6,057 nt of DNA from Planctomycetaceae bacterium. Its GTDB lineage: Bacteria > Planctomycetota > Phycisphaerae > Phycisphaerales > SM1A02. The notes under the pieces are model-generated. The model saw only the letters and a program-made list of their open reading frames with translations, was not told the origin of the DNA and ran no database searches. The position numbers and the translations under genes are program-made. Positions 3,998 to 6,057 of the stretch are shown here, one piece after another (the stretch's first letter is position 1; each line of letters starts with the position of its first letter). The DNA lies in the NCBI GenBank assembly GCA_002684315.1, contig NYVB01000024.1, positions 2,550-8,606 of the forward strand. The letters run 5' to 3'.

Positions 3998-6057
3998 TCA
4001 GGAGACCGCTGCGGCGGGGGAATTCGGGTCACTCGCAGCGCGTACCGGCGGCGCCAGCTGAATCAGACCGAGACTTTCCATCTCAACGTCGATGATTTCA
4101 TTGATGCCCAGAACCACCACATCGGGGAGAAACGCCTTCACGACCTCTCGAACCTGGGCTCGGACACCGGGACTTGCCACCACGATGGCCCGTTCCCCAC
4201 GATCGACCAGGGGCCGAAGCGAGTCCACGGCCGCCTGCCCGATGGTCCCGGCAAGCTGGGGCGGGATGATGAGCGTGGTTCCGGTCGCGGTCTGCTCCTT
4301 GTAGCCACTGATCTGTTCTTCCAGAGTCGGGTCGACCGTGACACAACGAATTCTCGAGACCCCCCGCTCATCCGGCACGGCGTATTGCGCACAGATCGTC
4401 CTTCGAAGTCCGTTTCGCACGTACTCGACCAGGACGTCGGTATCCTTCGTGTGCTGTGACCACTCGGAAAGTGTCTCGAGAATGGTCTCGAGATCGCGAA
4501 TGGGCACACGTTCTCGAAGCAGCGATTGCAGAACCTTCTGCAGCTCACCCGGCTTGATCTGGGCCGGAACGGTCTCTTCGACGAGCTTGGGGGCCTTTTC
4601 CTTGAGCTTCTCGATGAGATTCGAAACCTCTTCTCGTGACAGCAGTTCATCCGCATGGCGTCGTGCGATCTCCACGAGGTGGGTCACCAGAACCACTCCA
4701 GGCTCGATCACCACGTAATTGGCGTTTTCAGCCCGGGTACGCTGCGCGGGGTCGATCCACACGGCTTCAAGACCGAAGACCGGCTCCACCTCCCGAACAC
4801 CTTCGATCTCCGTGGTCACCACTCCGGGATCCATCGCCATGATCATGCCGGGATGAACCACACCTTCGCCGACGACCGCGCCTCGGATCCGAAGTCGGTA
4901 CTGCTCGGAAGGCAGTTGCACGTTGTCTCTGATTCGAACCGGGGGCAGCACGATGCCGAGTTCGCCCGCCATATCCTCGCGCTGGCGGGTGATCTGCTCC
5001 AGAATCCCCCCCCCGCGCCCGGAGTCGACCAGCTGGACCAATCCGTACCCCAGTTCGATCTCAAGGGTGTCGACACGAAGAAGATCATCGACCGGCGGTG
5101 CCTCTTCGGCCACCGCGGTCGCCGCATGAGCGGCTTCAGCCCGGGCACGATCAGCGGTCATCTTCTTGCCCCGGACGGAGAACAGACCGAGTGCGGCAAG
5201 TGTCAGAGCCGCGGAAAGCAAGGGAAAGGCCGGCAGTCCGGTGAACGCCAGCATTCCGAGAAAGAGTGCGATCATGAAGAGCGCGGTCGGCTGTGACACC
5301 AGCTGCGCGGGAATGGCATCGCCGATCGCCTTGCCACCGCCGGCTCGAGCGACGATCAGACCCGCGGCGATCGCGACGATGAATGCCGGGATCTGGGAGA
5401 CGAGTCCGTCACCGATCGACAACATTCCGAAGGTTCTCAAGGCCGATCCGACGTCGAGACCGTTGTCCATGACACCGATGGCCACCCCACCGATGATGTT
5501 GACCAGGGTGATCACGATGCCTGCGATGGCATCACCACGGACGAACTTGCTCGCACCATCCATGGCCCCGTAGAAGTCGGCCTCTCGAGTGACCTCTTCA
5601 CGACGTTCGCGAGCATCCGTCTCGCTGATCAGTCCGGCGGAGAGGTCGGCGTCGATCGCCATCTGCTTGCCCGGCATGGCGTCGAGCGTGAAGCGCGCGG
5701 CCACTTCGGACATTCGGGTCGCGCCTTTGGTGATGACCACGAACTGAACGACGATCAGGATGATGAAGATGATGCCGCCGACGACGGCGTCATTGCCTGC
5801 GACGAAGTTCGCGAAGGCATCGATGACGTTGCCTGCGACACCCTTGAGTTCCTCGGGGGAGCTTCCGTCAGCCGACAGGATCAAACGCGTGGAGGCGACA
5901 TTGAGCACGAGCCGAAACAGCGTGGTCGCGAGCAGCAATGCCGGAAAGACCGAAAATTCGAGAGGACGCTTCATCTGGATCGTCGTCAGAAGGACGATCG
6001 CGGCGAGGGACAGATTGGCGCAGATCATGAGATCCAGCATCAATGCAGGCAGAGGGA
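3998..6057 (-). CDS. flhA: FlhA, flagellar type III export gate protein, 5' end missing
   Basis: FlhA is the large membrane export-gate subunit of the flagellar type III secretion apparatus. It forms a ring whose cytoplasmic domain receives substrates and chaperones, and it helps couple proton flow to export. The frame is open to the right edge (about 685 residues visible, from PLPALMLDL), so roughly the first 25-35 residues, with the first helix, are missing. Counting from the in-frame TTG at 6043, membrane segments are visible at about 2-22, 29-51, 86-106, 171-191, 211-233, 253-273 and 274-290. The FHIPEP signature runs from RMSEVAARF to MPGKQMAIDAD (110-133). FVRGDAIAG (167-175) carries the conserved Asp linked to proton-driven export. 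The cytoplasmic domain follows a charged linker and includes LELGYGL (328-334), LSREEVSNLIEKLKEKAP (468-485) and GELQKVLQSLLRERVPI (499-515), ending at LGINEI and a short Ala/Pro tail. A run of nine G residues encodes Gly344-346. Virulence-type homologues (SctV) are excluded by the flhF-flhG neighbours. Confidence 0.97.
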   Translation of the reverse strand, partial: PLPALMLDLMICANLSLAAIVLLTTIQMKRPLEFSVFPALLLATTLFRLVLNVASTRLILSADGSSPEELKGVAGNVIDAFANFVAGNDAVVGGIIFIILIVVQFVVITKGATRMSEVAARFTLDAMPGKQMAIDADLSAGLISETDARERREEVTREADFYGAMDGASKFVRGDAIAGIVITLVNIIGGVAIGVMDNGLDVGSALRTFGMLSIGDGLVSQIPAFIVAIAAGLIVARAGGGKAIGDAIPAQLVSQPTALFMIALFLGMLAFTGLPAFPLLSAALTLAALGLFSVRGKKMTADRARAEAAHAATAVAEEAPPVDDLLRVDTLEIELGYGLVQLVDSGRGGGILEQITRQREDMAGELGIVLPPVRIRDNVQLPSEQYRLRIRGAVVGEGVVHPGMIMAMDPGVVTTEIEGVREVEPVFGLEAVWIDPAQRTRAENANYVVIEPGVVLVTHLVEIARRHADELLSREEVSNLIEKLKEKAPKLVEETVPAQIKPGELQKVLQSLLRERVPIRDLETILETLSEWSQHTKDTDVLVEYVRNGLRRTICAQYAVPDERGVSRIRCVTVDPTLEEQISGYKEQTATGTTLIIPPQLAGTIGQAAVDSLRPLVDRGERAIVVASPGVRAQVREVVKAFLPDVVVLGINEIIDVEMESLGLIQLAPPVRAASDPNSPAAAVS

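Noticed and set aside
1..6057. Mobile element, CRISPR array, defence system or RNA gene
   Set aside because: I saw no transposase or integrase motifs, no regularly spaced repeats, and no tRNA or rRNA segments. Nearly all of the window is accounted for by a conserved flagellar cluster.

Overview
The window is a chromosomal flagellar gene cluster. Every supported gene lies on the minus strand, so transcription runs from the right edge of the window to the left. In transcription order the genes are flhA (5' end outside the window), flhF, flhG, a small unrecognised two-helix membrane protein, and a FliA/WhiG-type flagellar sigma factor (3' end outside the window). The DNA is G+C-rich, and codon third positions in the real genes are mostly G or C. 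The order flhA-flhF-flhG-(small gene)-fliA is widespread among flagellated bacteria. From the appearance of the proteins (a long FlhF linker and a sigma factor with a long charged N-terminal extension) I would guess a Planctomycetota/Phycisphaerae-like bacterium, but this is a low-confidence inference. No rRNA, marker protein or taxon-specific signature is present.

Layout from the transcriptional start: 6057-3998 is FlhA, the export-gate protein of the flagellar type III secretion apparatus. A 167-base gap (3997-3831) holds a sigma-28-like promoter candidate and two adjacent perfect inverted repeats in the flhF leader. 3830-2265 is FlhF, the SRP-type GTPase that sets flagellum position. It overlaps by four bases (ATGA) with FlhG (2268-1258), the MinD-like ATPase that sets flagellum number. 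A 48-base gap leads to a 117-aa membrane protein of unknown function (1209-856), whose stop codon sits inside an 18-base perfect palindrome. A non-coding stretch of about 380 bases (855-474) contains a candidate housekeeping promoter, several short dyads and a strong ribosome binding site, and is followed by the sigma factor (473-1).

Working model: FlhA builds the export gate. FlhF in its GTP form recruits the first flagellar parts to the assembly site. FlhG, through its N-terminal DQAxxLR helix, triggers FlhF GTP hydrolysis and limits the number of flagella. The sigma factor then drives late flagellar genes and possibly, through the candidate site before flhF, part of this cluster. I see no mobile element, CRISPR array, RNA gene or defence system. 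The most interesting points are the regulatory candidates in the two gaps, a run of nine G residues inside flhA, the long N-terminal tail of the sigma factor and the unidentified membrane protein. Nothing here amounts to a clearly new biological system.
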